Assembly (NCBI RefSeq): GCF_024347355.1
Contig: NZ_AP025465.1
Span: forward strand, 2,356,001-2,420,000
Direction of reading: 5' to 3'
DNA: 64,000 nt
Origin: Vibrio chagasii
GTDB taxonomy: Bacteria > Pseudomonadota > Gammaproteobacteria > Enterobacterales > Vibrionaceae
Shown here: one piece after another, positions 1 to 9,795 of the stretch
Position numbering within the stretch: position 1 is the first letter of the stretch
Layout of the letters: each line of letters begins with the position of its first letter
Program-made: the position numbers and the translations under genes
Notes under the pieces: generated by a model
Database searches by the model: none
What the model was told of the DNA's origin: nothing
The model's input: the letters and a program-made list of their open reading frames with translations, nothing else

Positions 1-294
1 ACGTAAGCTTACATTAAATAGGCCATCACTCTTGCGAATGAATTTTCCTTTTGTGTAAATACCTAAGGTGTTATTGAGTCCAGCTTCTTTTATAACCGTA
101 ACCGCCTCGAAATTATCCTCACTGATCACGACGTCCATGTGCTCTGTGGCCATATAGTCACCATCTACTGTCATATAAAGGGTGGTAGAGTTGACCAAAA
201 CATTATTTTTCGAACGTAGGCTGTGTGTAATAGAAGCGAACATTAAACAAAGACAAAAAAGAAGAAAGTAAATGCTTTTATTTTTAGTAAACAT
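1..294 (-). CDS. Small membrane/periplasmic partner of a ToxR-like regulator, partial
   Basis: Open reading frame on the minus strand that begins at an ATG at 294 and runs off the left edge, so only about 98 residues are visible. Residues about 7-25 form a hydrophobic, Phe/Leu/Cys-rich segment that is a signal peptide or an N-terminal membrane anchor. The rest looks like an extracytoplasmic domain (short beta-strand-like stretches, no Cys). The start lies inside the 3' end of the ToxR-like gene (11-nt overlap), which implies translational coupling. ToxR-class regulators are typically paired with a small membrane effector of this layout (ToxS, TcpH, VtrC). That role is inferred from position and topology, because the visible sequence is too short and divergent to name. 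Confidence 0.6.
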   Translation of the reverse strand, partial: MFTKNKSIYFLLFCLCLMFASITHSLRSKNNVLVNSTTLYMTVDGDYMATEHMDVVISEDNFEAVTVIKEAGLNNTLGIYTKGKFIRKSDGLFNVSLR

Positions 295-1096
295 AACGAC
301 TAAGCTCCGCCTTAACCATACCAACGAGATCGTCCGTAGACTGAGGAGATTCAAACAAAACCACTAAATTGACAGGTGGTGCCAATGGCTTGAGGATTAC
401 AATAGATAAGCTTTCTTGAGAGTGAGCAAGGATCAATCGGCTTAACCTACCTTGTTTGACTTCTTCAGAAACCAGAGGAGTAACGCCTTTTGCGACTACT
501 TTGGCCTCTTCTTCATTATCGCAATAGACCGTTAACGCTTCGCTAGAAAACATTTTGGTTAGTGGAAGCCAACTCGTTAAATTAGGCTCTTTTGTAGCAA
601 ACACCAATGGAAACAATGCCGCAATCACAATGAATACGAGGCCCAATGCAATATAGAGTTGATTACGCCCAAATGTATGTTGTGTGTTTTTATCGGTACT
701 TTCTTCAAAGCTCTCAGCCTTACCACTCGGTTCCCCGGTTAATAAGTGGCCTTGGCTATCTAATTTACTATCACTGTCTTCTAGACACGATACCGCCTCA
801 CTTTCTAGTTTATAACCAACCTTAGCGACCGTTTTCAGGTACTTTTGTTGCTTCCCATCATCCTCGATCAAAGTACGTATCGCGCTAATCGATTGTGTAA
901 GTGACCCTTCAGACACATGTTTTCCTGGCCAAGCTCTGTTCAACAAATCTTCTTTTGTATTAATTTTCCCAGCGTTTTCACACAACATTAGAATCACAAG
1001 ATGATCGTGATAGCCAATGCGCTTTTCTTCATTTTTGAGTAAATCAGTCACTAACGGGTGATCTAGGTGAATTAACCAATTATTTAATTTGTACAT
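284..1096 (-). CDS. ToxR-like transmembrane winged-helix transcriptional regulator
   Basis: A 270-residue protein with an OmpR/PhoB-type winged-helix DNA-binding domain at about residues 5-97; the recognition region includes NRAWPGKHVSEGSLTQSISA, followed by the wing hairpin KYLKTVAKVGYKL. A polar linker rich in Ser, Glu and Asp follows (about 100-143), then one transmembrane helix (about 147-167) and a periplasmic domain of about 100 residues with a single Cys near 192. There is no receiver or kinase domain. This is the ToxR/TcpP/VtrA architecture, in which the DNA-binding domain stays tethered to the inner membrane and senses the periplasm directly. The partner gene overlaps its 3' end. The ligand and target genes cannot be read from the sequence. 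It is not obviously ToxR itself, whose periplasmic domain carries two cysteines. Its stop codon lies inside the partner's first codons. Confidence 0.82.
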   Translation of the reverse strand: MYKLNNWLIHLDHPLVTDLLKNEEKRIGYHDHLVILMLCENAGKINTKEDLLNRAWPGKHVSEGSLTQSISAIRTLIEDDGKQQKYLKTVAKVGYKLESEAVSCLEDSDSKLDSQGHLLTGEPSGKAESFEESTDKNTQHTFGRNQLYIALGLVFIVIAALFPLVFATKEPNLTSWLPLTKMFSSEALTVYCDNEEEAKVVAKGVTPLVSEEVKQGRLSRLILAHSQESLSIVILKPLAPPVNLVVLFESPQSTDDLVGMVKAELSRYVY

Positions 1097-1924
1097 AAAT
1101 TAGCCTTGAAAACTGAATGACCATAATATTTATATAAACATAAATTTCATGGATAAATATTGGATTCATTTAAATAATTTTTCATATGTCACTTGATTCA
1201 TTCAACCATTTATCACTAACCGAACGTTAACAGGATTAACTAAATGGTTATTTAAAAAGGCAAAATAAGTAACTTTTTTGTAAAAGCAACTATATATAAA
1301 AAATGCTTCGCCATGAAACAAAAAAAACTAAAATACATACAATCTAAACTTGATAACTATTTCATAAAAAAAAGAGAGTGGAACCTACCCAATTATTAGT
1401 AAATGTTACAAATTAATTAATAAATCGATTTATAATGACAATAAATGTCTCTTGGCTTTTGCTCTTACTGGGAAAAACCTTTGCCTAGACGTTCGCTCAG
1501 AATCGTATTTACAACAAACTAATCTTCGCAGATTAAGTTTTTGCTTATGCGAGACTCATTTTGGGCAAATGATTTGACTCTTCCCCCCAATCCTCAGTGA
1601 TGAAATTATTTTCTAAAACTGATACGTACATTTGCTCAACAAGAGTACGCCTTTTTGGCCAGCTACCAGAAAATTTGACACTAACCCCGTTAAAATTGTC
1701 AATTTCCCTGCTCACCAAAATGACATACAGAACCCCAACCCCATCCTTGGCATGCGTGTCATTTCTACGCTTCAGAACAACTAATTTGTTGTGATGAGAT
1801 CTGCTATCCTCCTATTGAGCGTATAAATTTCCATCAGACATACAAAACCACACCGTTCACTGGTTGTTATTAGGTGAGCAAAACAGGATAATATCGGGAT
1901 CGGAATCTCAAGAATTAATCCATT
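1097..1924. other. Long AT-rich intergenic region before the rsx operon
   Basis: An 828-nt stretch between the divergent ToxR-like gene and rsxA. The first half (about 1100-1440) is very A/T-rich, as expected for a promoter of a ToxR-class gene silenced by nucleoid proteins. The second half is less biased and must contain the rsx promoter. A 65-codon open frame at 1597-1794 has no convincing ribosome site or recognisable product. I see no RNA gene I can name. Confidence 0.5.
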
Positions 1925-2503
1925 ATGACCGAATACCTTTTGTTGTTGGTTGGCACTGTGCTGGTCAATAACTTTGTGCTAGTGAAGTTTTTAGGGCTAT
2001 GTCCATTTATGGGAGTCTCCAAGAAACTGGAGACTGCAATTGGTATGGGCCTCGCGACGACTTTCGTTCTTACGTTAGCGTCGGTATCTGCATACCTAGT
2101 AGAAACCTACATCCTTACCCCTCTGGGTATTGAATACCTGCGTACCATGAGCTTCATCTTGGTTATCGCAGTCGTGGTTCAATTTACGGAAATGGTCGTT
2201 CACAAAACCAGCCCCACTCTTTATCGCCTATTGGGGATTTTCCTGCCCCTTATCACCACCAACTGTGCGGTATTGGGCGTGGCACTCTTGAACATCAATG
2301 AAAACCACAACTTCATCCAGTCTATCGTTTATGGTTTCGGCGCGGCGGTAGGTTTCTCTCTTGTTCTGATCCTATTTGCTGCAATGCGTGAACGTATTGC
2401 GGTTGCAGATGTTCCAATGCCCTTCAAAGGCGCATCGATTGCGATGATCACAGCAGGCCTAATGTCTCTGGCATTCATGGGCTTTACTGGGTTGGTGAAA
2501 TAA
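1925..2503 (+). CDS. rsxA: Ion-translocating electron transport complex subunit RsxA (RnfA)
   Basis: A 192-residue integral membrane protein with about six transmembrane helices. It belongs to the RnfA/NqrE family and carries the conserved [19 protein letters not shown] motif near the N terminus and the symmetry-related [10 protein letters not shown] motif in the middle; the Cys in each binds an iron-sulfur centre in the membrane in this family. It is the first gene of rsxABCDGE and is separated from rsxB by 2 nt. The Rsx/Rnf complex couples electron transfer between ferredoxin and NAD to Na+ or H+ movement. In enterobacteria it also re-reduces SoxR, hence the rsx name. The length is typical. 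Confidence 0.96.
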   Translation: MTEYLLLLVGTVLVNNFVLVKFLGLCPFMGVSKKLETAIGMGLATTFVLTLASVSAYLVETYILTPLGIEYLRTMSFILVIAVVVQFTEMVVHKTSPTLYRLLGIFLPLITTNCAVLGVALLNINENHNFIQSIVYGFGAAVGFSLVLILFAAMRERIAVADVPMPFKGASIAMITAGLMSLAFMGFTGLVK

Positions 2504-2505
2504 GC

Positions 2506-3099
2506 ATGAGTACCATTTTAATTGCGATCATTGCGTTAGCTGTTTTAGCCGCTGTTTTTGGCGCTATTTTGGGCTTCGCCTCTATTCGCTTCAAAGTAGA
2601 AGCCGATCCTATCGTCGATCAAATCGACACCATTTTACCGCAAACTCAATGTGGCCAGTGTGGCTACCCAGGTTGTCGCCCATACGCAGAGGCGATTGCT
2701 AACGGAGACAAGATCAATAAATGTCCTCCTGGCGGCCAAGCAACCATTGAGAAGCTAGCAGACTTAATGGGCGTAGAAGTTGAAGACTCCGCTCACGACT
2801 TAGATAACAAAGTAAAAACTGTTGCCTTCATTCATGAAGATATGTGTATCGGCTGTACTAAATGTATTCAAGCCTGCCCTGTTGACGCCATTGTTGGTGG
2901 TACTAAGGCACTACACACAGTAATTAAAGATGAGTGTACTGGTTGTGATCTTTGTGTCGCGCCGTGCCCTACTGACTGTATTGAAATGATTCCAGTGGCA
3001 ACAACGACTGAAAATTGGAAATGGCAGATGAACATCATTCCTGTTACGGATATCACTAACCAAGCAACTGATGCGACCGCGTCAGAGCCTAAGGCATAG
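2506..3099 (+). CDS. rsxB: Electron transport complex iron-sulfur subunit RsxB (RnfB)
   Basis: A 197-residue protein with an N-terminal membrane helix (residues about 4-26) and a 4Fe-4S domain with the Cys set CGQCGYPGC...C near residues 46-71. Two ferredoxin-type motifs follow, [12 protein letters not shown] near 113 and [12 protein letters not shown] near 143. RsxB is the electron entry point that takes electrons from soluble ferredoxin or passes them to RsxC. It starts 2 nt after rsxA, and rsxC starts 7 nt after its stop codon. Confidence 0.96.
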   Translation: MSTILIAIIALAVLAAVFGAILGFASIRFKVEADPIVDQIDTILPQTQCGQCGYPGCRPYAEAIANGDKINKCPPGGQATIEKLADLMGVEVEDSAHDLDNKVKTVAFIHEDMCIGCTKCIQACPVDAIVGGTKALHTVIKDECTGCDLCVAPCPTDCIEMIPVATTTENWKWQMNIIPVTDITNQATDATASEPKA

Positions 3100-3106
3100 G
3101 GTTAGT

Positions 3107-5887
3107 ATGATCTCTTTAATTGAACAAATTCGCACGGGCTCTATTTGGACCTTCCCAGGCGGCGTGCACCCTGCTGAAAACAAGAAACAGTCCAATACCA
3201 CTGATATCGTTCATGCAAGGCTTCCAGAAGAAATCGTCCTTCCGGTCAAACAGCACATCGGTAAGCCTGGTAACTTATTGGTTGCCGCCGGTGACACAGT
3301 ACTGAAAGGCCAACAACTAACGGCTCTAGATACTGGTTTTACATTGCCGGTACATGCACCTACATCAGGTGTGATTACTGCTATCGAACCAAGAACTACC
3401 GCTCACCCTTCAGGCTTGAGCGAACTCAGTGTGGTCATTAAACCTGATGGCTTAGACGCTTGGATTGAAAGAAATCCCGTTGAAGACTTTTCAACGAAAA
3501 CCTCAGATGAGCTGCTTGATGTGATTCGCCAAGCCGGTATTTCAGGTATGGGCGGGGCGGGATTCCCTACTGCGAAAAAGCTCCAGTCAGGCCTAGGTCG
3601 TACTGATATTCTGATCGTCAACGCAGCTGAGTGTGAACCTTACATCACATCAGATGACAAGTTGCTTCAAGAGCATGCCGAAGAAGTGTTAAAAGGCATT
3701 GAGATAGTTGAACACATCCTTCAGCCCAAACTGACCGTGATTGGTATCGAAGACAACAAGCCAGCGGCAATTAAAGCACTTGAGGTTGCCGCGAAAGACA
3801 AAGACATCGTCATTCGCGTGATCCCAACTAAATATCCTTCAGGTGGTGAGAAACAGCTAATTAAGATCCTCACCAATAAAGAGGTTCCTGCTGGCGGCAT
3901 CCCGGCTGACATTGGTGTATTAGTTCAGAACGTTGGCTCTCTCTACTCTATTAAAAGAGCAGTAATCGACGGTGAACCCGTAGTTAACCGCATCGTGACT
4001 TTAACCGGTAAGACTTTTAAGCAACCTCGTAACGTTTGGGCACTATTAGGTACACCTGTACACGAGTTGCTCGAAGAGTTTGGCTATAAAGCCGATAAAA
4101 AGCTACCGCGTTTGATTCTGGGTGGCCCGATGATGGGCTTTACCTTGCCACATGCCAATGTGCCGATCACTAAAACATCGAACTGTATTTTAGCGCCAAC
4201 ACGTCGTGAGATTGCACCAAGCACTTACGAGATGGAGTGTATTCGATGCAGTGCATGTGCCGAAGCTTGTCCAGCCTCTCTACTGCCTCAGCAGCTGCAA
4301 TGGCACGCGAAAGCCAATGAGCTGGACAAGTGTGAAGAGCTAAATATTAAAGACTGTATTGAATGCGGTGCTTGTGCATTTGTTTGCCCAAGCGAAATCC
4401 CTCTTGTTCAGTACTATCGCCAAGCAAAAGCTGAAATCAAAACTCGAAAAGATGAAGCCGCTGCTGCAGAGCGCGCCAAGATTCGCTTTGAAGAGAAGAA
4501 CGCTCGTATGGAGCGTGATAAAGCAGAGCGTGAAAACCGCTTTAAGAAAGCTGCAGATAACCGCCGTAAAGATATGAAAACATCTGGCGGTGATGATGCT
4601 ATTGCTGCTGCTATTGCTCGTGTTAAAGCGCAAAAAGCTGCTGCGGAGCAGGCTCCGAATGAAGAGCCAGCAGTAAAACCTGCGGTTGCTGCCGCTATTG
4701 CAAAGGCAAAAGCGAAACAAGCTGCAGCTCAGAAAGCAGAAGGCGCTGAACCAGACAACTCAGAAATGTCTAAACTGCGTGAAGAGCGTAAGCGTCAAGC
4801 GAGAGAGCGCAAGGCACAACAAGCAGCAGCCGATACTCCTGCAGAAAGCTCAGGTGATGGCAAGAAAGACGCGGTTGCAGCTGCAATTGCTCGCGCCAAA
4901 GCGAAGAAAGCACAACAAGCTGAATCAGCTTCTGACGCTCCGGCTGTAAGCTCTGGTGACGCTAAGAAAGATGCTGTTGCTGCAGCAATTGCACGTGCTA
5001 AAGCGAAGAAAGCTCAACAAGCTGAATCTGCTTCTGAAGTTCCTGCTGAAAGCTCTGGTGACGCTAAGAAAGATGCTGTTGCTGCGGCTATAGCCCGTGC
5101 TAAAGCGAAGAAAGCACAGCAAGCGGAATCAGCTTCTGAAGCTCCTGTTGAAAGCTCTGGCGATGCTAAGAAAGATGCTGTCGCTGCGGCCATTGCTCGT
5201 GCTAAAGCCAAGAAAGCTCAACAAGCGGAAGCTCCTGCTGAAAAATCCGGCGATGCCAAGAAAGATGCTGTTGCTGCCGCTATCGCTCGTGCTAAAGCCA
5301 AAAAAGCCCAGCAAGCAAAGCAAGCAGAAACATCTGAACCAGTGGTTGAAGTTGAAACCGAGACTCAATCGGAGCAAGTCGCCCCTAAGAAAGCTGCAGT
5401 TGCTGCGGCCATCGCTCGCGCTAAGGCTAAGAAAGCACAGCAAGCGACCCAAGAAACAACCGAAGCTCCTGAACCTGCAGTTGAAACTGAAGCTGGAAGT
5501 TCTGGGGATGCTAAGAAAGACGCCGTTGCTGCCGCTATAGCCCGTGCTAAAGCAAAAAAAGCACAGCAAGCTAATCAAGCAGAAACATCTGAACCAGTAG
5601 TTGAAGTAGAAACTGATACTCAATCTGAACAGGTCGATCCGAAGAAAGCTGCTGTTGCTGCAGCTATCGCTCGTGCTAAAGCGAAAAAAGCTCAGCAAGC
5701 TAAACAGGTTGAAGCACAAGAAATCGCTCCTGAGCCTGTAACCGAAAAAGAGACTGAAGTGGTAGCTGAGACTCAATCACAGCCAGTCGATCCTAAAAAA
5801 GCAGCCGTTGCTGCCGCTATTGCTCGTGCTAAAGCAAGAAAAGCACAGCAAGAGCTAGATAAAAAGAACAATGAGGAGAAAGAGTAG
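3107..5887 (+). CDS. rsxC: Electron transport complex subunit RsxC with expanded repeat tail
   Basis: A 926-residue protein starting at the ATG at 3107, giving [20 protein letters not shown]; the frame is open further upstream, but this is the family N terminus. Residues about 1-360 hold the NADH/FMN-binding RnfC core, including [12 protein letters not shown]. Two 4Fe-4S motifs follow, [12 protein letters not shown] (about 380) and [12 protein letters not shown] (about 420). From about residue 440 to the end the protein is an Ala/Lys/Glu-rich helical tail. From about 493 it contains nine copies of a unit with the core [16 protein letters not shown] plus two diverged copies. E. coli RsxC is about 740 residues, so the extra length is in this tail. 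The stop codon overlaps the GTG start of rsxD by one base. Confidence 0.95.
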   Translation: MISLIEQIRTGSIWTFPGGVHPAENKKQSNTTDIVHARLPEEIVLPVKQHIGKPGNLLVAAGDTVLKGQQLTALDTGFTLPVHAPTSGVITAIEPRTTAHPSGLSELSVVIKPDGLDAWIERNPVEDFSTKTSDELLDVIRQAGISGMGGAGFPTAKKLQSGLGRTDILIVNAAECEPYITSDDKLLQEHAEEVLKGIEIVEHILQPKLTVIGIEDNKPAAIKALEVAAKDKDIVIRVIPTKYPSGGEKQLIKILTNKEVPAGGIPADIGVLVQNVGSLYSIKRAVIDGEPVVNRIVTLTGKTFKQPRNVWALLGTPVHELLEEFGYKADKKLPRLILGGPMMGFTLPHANVPITKTSNCILAPTRREIAPSTYEMECIRCSACAEACPASLLPQQLQWHAKANELDKCEELNIKDCIECGACAFVCPSEIPLVQYYRQAKAEIKTRKDEAAAAERAKIRFEEKNARMERDKAERENRFKKAADNRRKDMKTSGGDDAIAAAIARVKAQKAAAEQAPNEEPAVKPAVAAAIAKAKAKQAAAQKAEGAEPDNSEMSKLREERKRQARERKAQQAAADTPAESSGDGKKDAVAAAIARAKAKKAQQAESASDAPAVSSGDAKKDAVAAAIARAKAKKAQQAESASEVPAESSGDAKKDAVAAAIARAKAKKAQQAESASEAPVESSGDAKKDAVAAAIARAKAKKAQQAEAPAEKSGDAKKDAVAAAIARAKAKKAQQAKQAETSEPVVEVETETQSEQVAPKKAAVAAAIARAKAKKAQQATQETTEAPEPAVETEAGSSGDAKKDAVAAAIARAKAKKAQQANQAETSEPVVEVETDTQSEQVDPKKAAVAAAIARAKAKKAQQAKQVEAQEIAPEPVTEKETEVVAETQSQPVDPKKAAVAAAIARAKARKAQQELDKKNNEEKE
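4584..5862 (+). repeat. In-frame tandem repeat array inside rsxC
   Basis: Nine near-identical units encode (K)(K)(D/A)[16 protein letters not shown]. They are separated by acidic Ser/Glu/Pro-rich spacers of 12-35 residues, and two degenerate units precede them ([15 protein letters not shown] and [15 protein letters not shown]). All units are multiples of three nucleotides. Synonymous positions differ between many copies, so the array is old or under codon drift and is not a fresh duplication. The units are predicted amphipathic, Lys-rich helices. The repeats also create long spurious open frames on both strands. Confidence 0.93.
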
Positions 5888-6933
5888 TGGCCTTCTTTAT
5901 CGCCAGCTCACCGCACGCACACAGTCGTAGAAGCACCCCAGATCTAATGAAATGGGTAGCTATTTGTGCATTGCCAGGTCTACTAGCTCAAACCTACTTC
6001 TTTGGATGGGGCACCCTCATCCAGTTAGTATTTGCTATTGCACTTGCTGTTATCTTTGAAGCAGCCGTAATGCTGTTAAGAAAACGTCCGCCAGTGATGG
6101 CGCTGCGTGATTACAGTGCTGTTGTAACCGCTTGGCTACTGAGCGTCGCCATTCCTCCACACTCTCCGTGGTGGATCCTCGTCATTGGTATGTTCTTCGC
6201 TATTATTATCGCGAAACACTTGTACGGCGGCCTAGGACAGAACCCATTTAACCCTGCGATGGTTGCTTACGTTGTTTTGCTGATTTCATTCCCAGTTCAA
6301 ATGACGAGTTGGAATGCACCCGCGAGCCTGACAGCAGAAGCAACAAGCTTTATTGACTCATTCTTGATGATATTCACAGGCTTCAATAACGAAGGTTTGT
6401 CTCTGCAACAAGCACGCCTTGGTATTGATGGCACCACAATGGCGACGCCACTTGACGCATTCAAAACGGCATTAACGGCTGGCAACACCGCATCTGAAGC
6501 CTTGTCTCAACCGCAATTCAGCTGGTTAGCTGGCGTAGGCTGGGAGTGGGTGAACCTTGCTTACCTAATCGGCGGTTTAGTGCTGATTAAGCAACGTGTT
6601 ATTCAATGGTATATCCCTGTGGCTTTCATCGGCAGTCTTACTCTGTTTAGTTTAGTGTTCTTAGTGCTCACTCCTGGTGAAACCGCTTCTCCAACCATTC
6701 ACCTTCTGTCTGGCGCGACTATGCTTGGTGCATTCTTTATTGCAACCGACCCAGTTTCGGCTTCAACGACAGTTAAAGGTCGTTTGGTGTTTGGTGCCCT
6801 AATTGGTGCGTTAGTGTTTATTATCCGCAGTTGGGGTGGCTTCCCTGATGGCGTTGCGTTTGCTGTATTGTTAGCCAATATGTGCGTTCCACTGATTGAC
6901 TACTACACCAAGCCTCGTACATACGGCCACTAA
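5887..6933 (+). CDS. rsxD: Electron transport complex subunit RsxD (RnfD)
   Basis: A 348-residue NqrB/RnfD-family membrane protein with about nine transmembrane helices. The motif [10 protein letters not shown] places a Thr at residue 187, the position to which FMN is covalently bound through a phosphodiester in Vibrio cholerae RnfD. The start is a GTG whose G is the last base of the rsxC stop codon, a one-base overlap that implies coupled translation. The conserved [13 protein letters not shown] loop is present. Confidence 0.95.
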   Translation: MAFFIASSPHAHSRRSTPDLMKWVAICALPGLLAQTYFFGWGTLIQLVFAIALAVIFEAAVMLLRKRPPVMALRDYSAVVTAWLLSVAIPPHSPWWILVIGMFFAIIIAKHLYGGLGQNPFNPAMVAYVVLLISFPVQMTSWNAPASLTAEATSFIDSFLMIFTGFNNEGLSLQQARLGIDGTTMATPLDAFKTALTAGNTASEALSQPQFSWLAGVGWEWVNLAYLIGGLVLIKQRVIQWYIPVAFIGSLTLFSLVFLVLTPGETASPTIHLLSGATMLGAFFIATDPVSASTTVKGRLVFGALIGALVFIIRSWGGFPDGVAFAVLLANMCVPLIDYYTKPRTYGH

Positions 6934-6946
6934 AGGAGCGGACATC

Positions 6947-7576
6947 ATGCTAAATGCTATTAAGAAAAACGGCCTTGTGCTCGCGATTTTTGCCTGTGCA
7001 TCGACAGGTTTAGTGGCCGTAACCCACTACCTAACAAAAGATCAGATCAAACAGCAAGAACAGGCTCAGTTGCTATCTGTACTTAACCAGGTGATCCCAC
7101 ACGATCTTCACGACAACGAACTGTTTTCGTCTTGTACTTTGGTTCAAGCAGAAGAGCTTGGTACAGAGAAAGCGATGCCCGCTTACATCGCCAAAATCAA
7201 TGGTGAGCCAAGCGCGATTGCGATCGAGGCAATTGCACCAGACGGTTATAACGGTGCGATTAAGGTGATCGTCGGTATGAAAATCGACGGTACTATTTTA
7301 GGCACTCGTGTACTTTCCCACCAAGAAACTCCAGGATTAGGTGATAAGATTGATCTACGTGTGAGTGATTGGATTCTTTCGTTTGCTGGTAAACAAGTAA
7401 CAGACTCTAATCTTGACCGTTGGAAGGTTCGTAAAGACGGTGGTGACTTCGACCAATTTACTGGCGCGACCATTACCCCTAGAGCGGTAGTGAAATCTGT
7501 CAAACAAGCGGTTCAGTACGTTAACCAAAACAACCAAGCATTTCTTGCTCAACCTCTAAATTGCGGTGGTGAATAA
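6947..7576 (+). CDS. rsxG: Electron transport complex subunit RsxG (RnfG)
   Basis: A 209-residue protein starting at the ATG at 6947, preceded by a good ribosome site (aaggag); the frame extends upstream into rsxD but the family starts here. It has one N-terminal membrane helix (about 9-28) and a periplasmic FMN-binding domain. The motif FTGATITP puts the flavin-bearing Thr at residue 175, matching Vibrio RnfG. A single ApbE-type flavin transferase would be needed for both RsxG and RsxD; none is in this window. The stop codon overlaps the rsxE start by one base. Confidence 0.95.
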   Translation: MLNAIKKNGLVLAIFACASTGLVAVTHYLTKDQIKQQEQAQLLSVLNQVIPHDLHDNELFSSCTLVQAEELGTEKAMPAYIAKINGEPSAIAIEAIAPDGYNGAIKVIVGMKIDGTILGTRVLSHQETPGLGDKIDLRVSDWILSFAGKQVTDSNLDRWKVRKDGGDFDQFTGATITPRAVVKSVKQAVQYVNQNNQAFLAQPLNCGGE

Positions 7577-8268
7577 TGAGTGATCATAAAACACTAATCA
7601 AAAATGGCATGTGGGCCAATAACCCTGCCCTAGTACAGCTACTTGGCTTGTGTCCGCTATTGGCTGTCTCTTCAACGGTGACCAACGCACTTGGGCTCGG
7701 TATTGCCACGCTACTTGTATTAGTCGGTTCGAACGTTGCCGTTTCTCTGGTTCGTAACCACGTGCCAAAAGAAGTGCGTATTCCAGTATTCGTGATGATC
7801 ATTGCATCACTGGTAACGTGTGTTCAGCTGCTGATGAATGCTTACGCTTATGGCCTGTACCTATCTCTCGGTATCTTCATCCCACTGATCGTAACCAACT
7901 GTATCATCATTGGTCGAGCAGAAGCCTTCGCTTCAAAAAATGAAGTATTACCTGCCGCTCAAGATGGCTTCTGGATGGGTCTTGGTATGACATCAGTATT
8001 GGTGGTACTGGGCGCAATGCGTGAAATCATTGGTAATGGCACCCTATTTGATGGCGCAGATCTGCTGCTTGGTGATTGGGCATCAGCCTTAAGAATCGAA
8101 ATTTTCCAATTTGATAACAGCTTCTTGCTGGCTCTACTTCCACCGGGTGCATTTATTGGTGTTGGTTTCTTGATAGCGTTGAAAAACATCATCGATCATC
8201 AAGCGAAATCGAAACAACCAAAGCCAGAAAAACCTGTTATTGAGCGTGCCCGCGTGACTAATGCTTAA
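7576..8268 (+). CDS. rsxE: Electron transport complex subunit RsxE (RnfE)
   Basis: A 230-residue membrane protein of the NqrD/RnfE family with about six helices. It has the paired motifs [18 protein letters not shown] and [17 protein letters not shown], pseudo-symmetric with RsxA. It is the last gene of the operon and its start overlaps the rsxG stop by one base. The C-terminal 20 residues form a Lys/Pro-rich cytoplasmic tail. Confidence 0.95.
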   Translation: MSDHKTLIKNGMWANNPALVQLLGLCPLLAVSSTVTNALGLGIATLLVLVGSNVAVSLVRNHVPKEVRIPVFVMIIASLVTCVQLLMNAYAYGLYLSLGIFIPLIVTNCIIIGRAEAFASKNEVLPAAQDGFWMGLGMTSVLVVLGAMREIIGNGTLFDGADLLLGDWASALRIEIFQFDNSFLLALLPPGAFIGVGFLIALKNIIDHQAKSKQPKPEKPVIERARVTNA

Positions 8269-8278
8269 CAACAAAAAT

Positions 8279-8305
8279 CTGCTGAGCTGCTCAACCGCTC
8301 AGCAG
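8279..8305 (+). terminator. Stem-loop after rsxE (no T-tract)
   Basis: A perfect 9-bp inverted repeat, CTGCTGAGC and GCTCAGCAG, starts 11 nt after the rsxE stop. It is followed by aaatag and not by a run of T, so it is more likely an mRNA 3'-end stabilising or attenuating hairpin than a full intrinsic terminator. Some transcription may continue into nth. Confidence 0.5.
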
Positions 8306-8434
8306 AAATAGATATAACCAATACACATAACAATGACGCTCATAAGAGCGCGTAACCGATGATACGGCCTGAGTTTCGAGTTTATTGAATACCACTCCAG
8401 AGCTCTACCCTAACTATTTGAAAGTAATGTCGCT

Positions 8435-9070
8435 ATGAACAATGTAAAACGAGTACAAATACTTGAGCGTTTGAGGGAAAACAACCCAAAGCCAGAGACT
8501 GAGCTAAATTGGAGTAGCCCTTTCGAACTCCTAATTGCGGTGCTCTTGTCTGCACAGGCAACTGACGTCAGCGTGAACAAAGCCACAGATAAGCTTTATC
8601 CTGTTGCTAATACCCCACAAGCGATTTTTGACCTAGGTGTCGATGGCCTGAAAGAGTACATCAAGACTATCGGTCTATTTAATTCGAAAGCAGAAAACAC
8701 CATTAAGACATGTCGTATGCTGCTTGATCTTCATAATGGTGAAGTGCCAGAAGATCGCGCCGCACTGGAAGCCCTGCCTGGTGTTGGCCGTAAAACTGCG
8801 AACGTAGTTTTGAATACCGCTTTCGGCTGGCCAACTATTGCCGTTGATACTCACATTTATCGCGTATCGAACCGAACTAAACTCGCGATGGGTAAGACAG
8901 TCGATGATGTCGAAGCCAAGCTACTTAAAGTAGTGCCAAAAGAGTTCAAACTGGATGTCCACCACTGGCTCATTCTTCATGGACGTTACACCTGTGTCGC
9001 GCGTAAGCCTCGCTGTGGCAGCTGTATTATTGAAGACCTGTGTGAGTTCAAAGAAAAAACCGACGTCTAA
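8435..9070 (+). CDS. nth: Endonuclease III (DNA glycosylase/AP lyase)
   Basis: A 211-residue base-excision repair enzyme that removes oxidised pyrimidines and cleaves the abasic site. Visible motifs are the helix-hairpin-helix LPGVGRKTANVV containing the catalytic Lys, VDTHIYRVSNR with the catalytic Asp, and the C-terminal 4Fe-4S loop C-x6-C-x2-C-x5-C (CVARKPRCGSCIIEDLC). It follows rsxE by 166 nt; the rsx-nth order is common in gammaproteobacteria. Confidence 0.97.
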   Translation: MNNVKRVQILERLRENNPKPETELNWSSPFELLIAVLLSAQATDVSVNKATDKLYPVANTPQAIFDLGVDGLKEYIKTIGLFNSKAENTIKTCRMLLDLHNGEVPEDRAALEALPGVGRKTANVVLNTAFGWPTIAVDTHIYRVSNRTKLAMGKTVDDVEAKLLKVVPKEFKLDVHHWLILHGRYTCVARKPRCGSCIIEDLCEFKEKTDV

Positions 9071-9177
9071 GTTCATAAGCAAGAACCACAAGCCAGTAGG
9101 CTAAGTAGTGTCGCAATGTCTGGCGGCAGAAAACAAAATTACAAAAACGTAAACATAGTTAAAGCTAGGAGCAAATC

Positions 9178-9594
9178 ATGTCAAACGGTCGTATTTTACA
9201 CACCATGCTACGCGTGGGTGATCTAGATAAGTCTATCGAGTTCTACACAAACGTAATGGGCATGCAGCTATTACGTAAGAACGAAAACAAAGAGTACGAA
9301 TACACGCTAGCTTTCGTTGGCTTTGGTGACGAGTCGCAAGGTGCAGTGATTGAGCTGACATACAACTGGGGTACGACTGAATACGACCTTGGTTCTGCTT
9401 TCGGCCACGTAGCTATCGGTGTTGATGATATCTACACAACGTGTGACGCGATTAAAGCAGCAGGCGGTAACGTGACTCGTGAACCAGGCCCAGTAAAAGG
9501 CGGTTCTACACACATCGCATTCGTTAAAGATCCTGACGGCTACATGATCGAACTGATTCAAAACAAACAAGCAAGCGCAGGTCTAGAAGGTTAA
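9178..9594 (+). CDS. gloA: Lactoylglutathione lyase (glyoxalase I)
   Basis: A 138-residue enzyme with a vicinal-oxygen-chelate fold that converts the methylglyoxal-glutathione hemithioacetal to S-lactoylglutathione. Metal-ligand motifs are visible: [10 protein letters not shown] (His), VIELTYNWG (Glu), [10 protein letters not shown] (His) and GYMIELIQ (Glu). The length matches bacterial Ni-type GloA. A ribosome site (aggag) precedes the ATG and a strong terminator follows. Confidence 0.97.
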   Translation: MSNGRILHTMLRVGDLDKSIEFYTNVMGMQLLRKNENKEYEYTLAFVGFGDESQGAVIELTYNWGTTEYDLGSAFGHVAIGVDDIYTTCDAIKAAGGNVTREPGPVKGGSTHIAFVKDPDGYMIELIQNKQASAGLEG

Positions 9595-9643
9595 TTCTGA
9601 AATACCTTTGCGAGATACGGCTAGAACGCCTGATAAGATGAAC

Positions 9644-9676
9644 AAAGAAGCGAGCACACTGCTCGCTTCTTTTTTA
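9644..9676 (+). terminator. Intrinsic terminator of gloA
   Basis: Perfect 12-bp stem AAAGAAGCGAGC/GCTCGCTTCTTT with a 5-nt loop and further T residues. Confidence 0.9.
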
Positions 9677-9742
9677 TCACTCTCCCCACAACCGATATTC
9701 TTTACCAATTATTCTTAACAATCTCACTGATGAAACTTTACT

Positions 9743-9757
9743 TGATAATGATTATCA
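9743..9757 (+). promoter_or_regulatory. Fur box upstream of the DUF2753 gene
   Basis: The sequence TGATAATGATTATCA is a perfect 7-1-7 Fur palindrome, 38 nt before the ATG at 9796. It predicts repression of the downstream gene by Fe(II)-Fur. No other gene starts nearby. Confidence 0.8.
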
Positions 9758-9795
9758 TTTAAATTATCACCCCTATTGATTAGTGAGGTAATACA

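Noticed and set aside
1597..1794. 65-codon open frame before rsxA
   Set aside because: There is no convincing ribosome site, no domain, and an atypical composition; it lies in a promoter region.
5129..5776. 215-codon minus-strand open frame inside rsxC
   Set aside because: It is an artefact of the Ala/Lys repeat codons; the same low-complexity pattern gives other long shadows in this array.
4584..5862. Regular repeats that could suggest a CRISPR array
   Set aside because: The units are in-frame coding repeats with varied spacers of coding sequence, and no cas genes are present.
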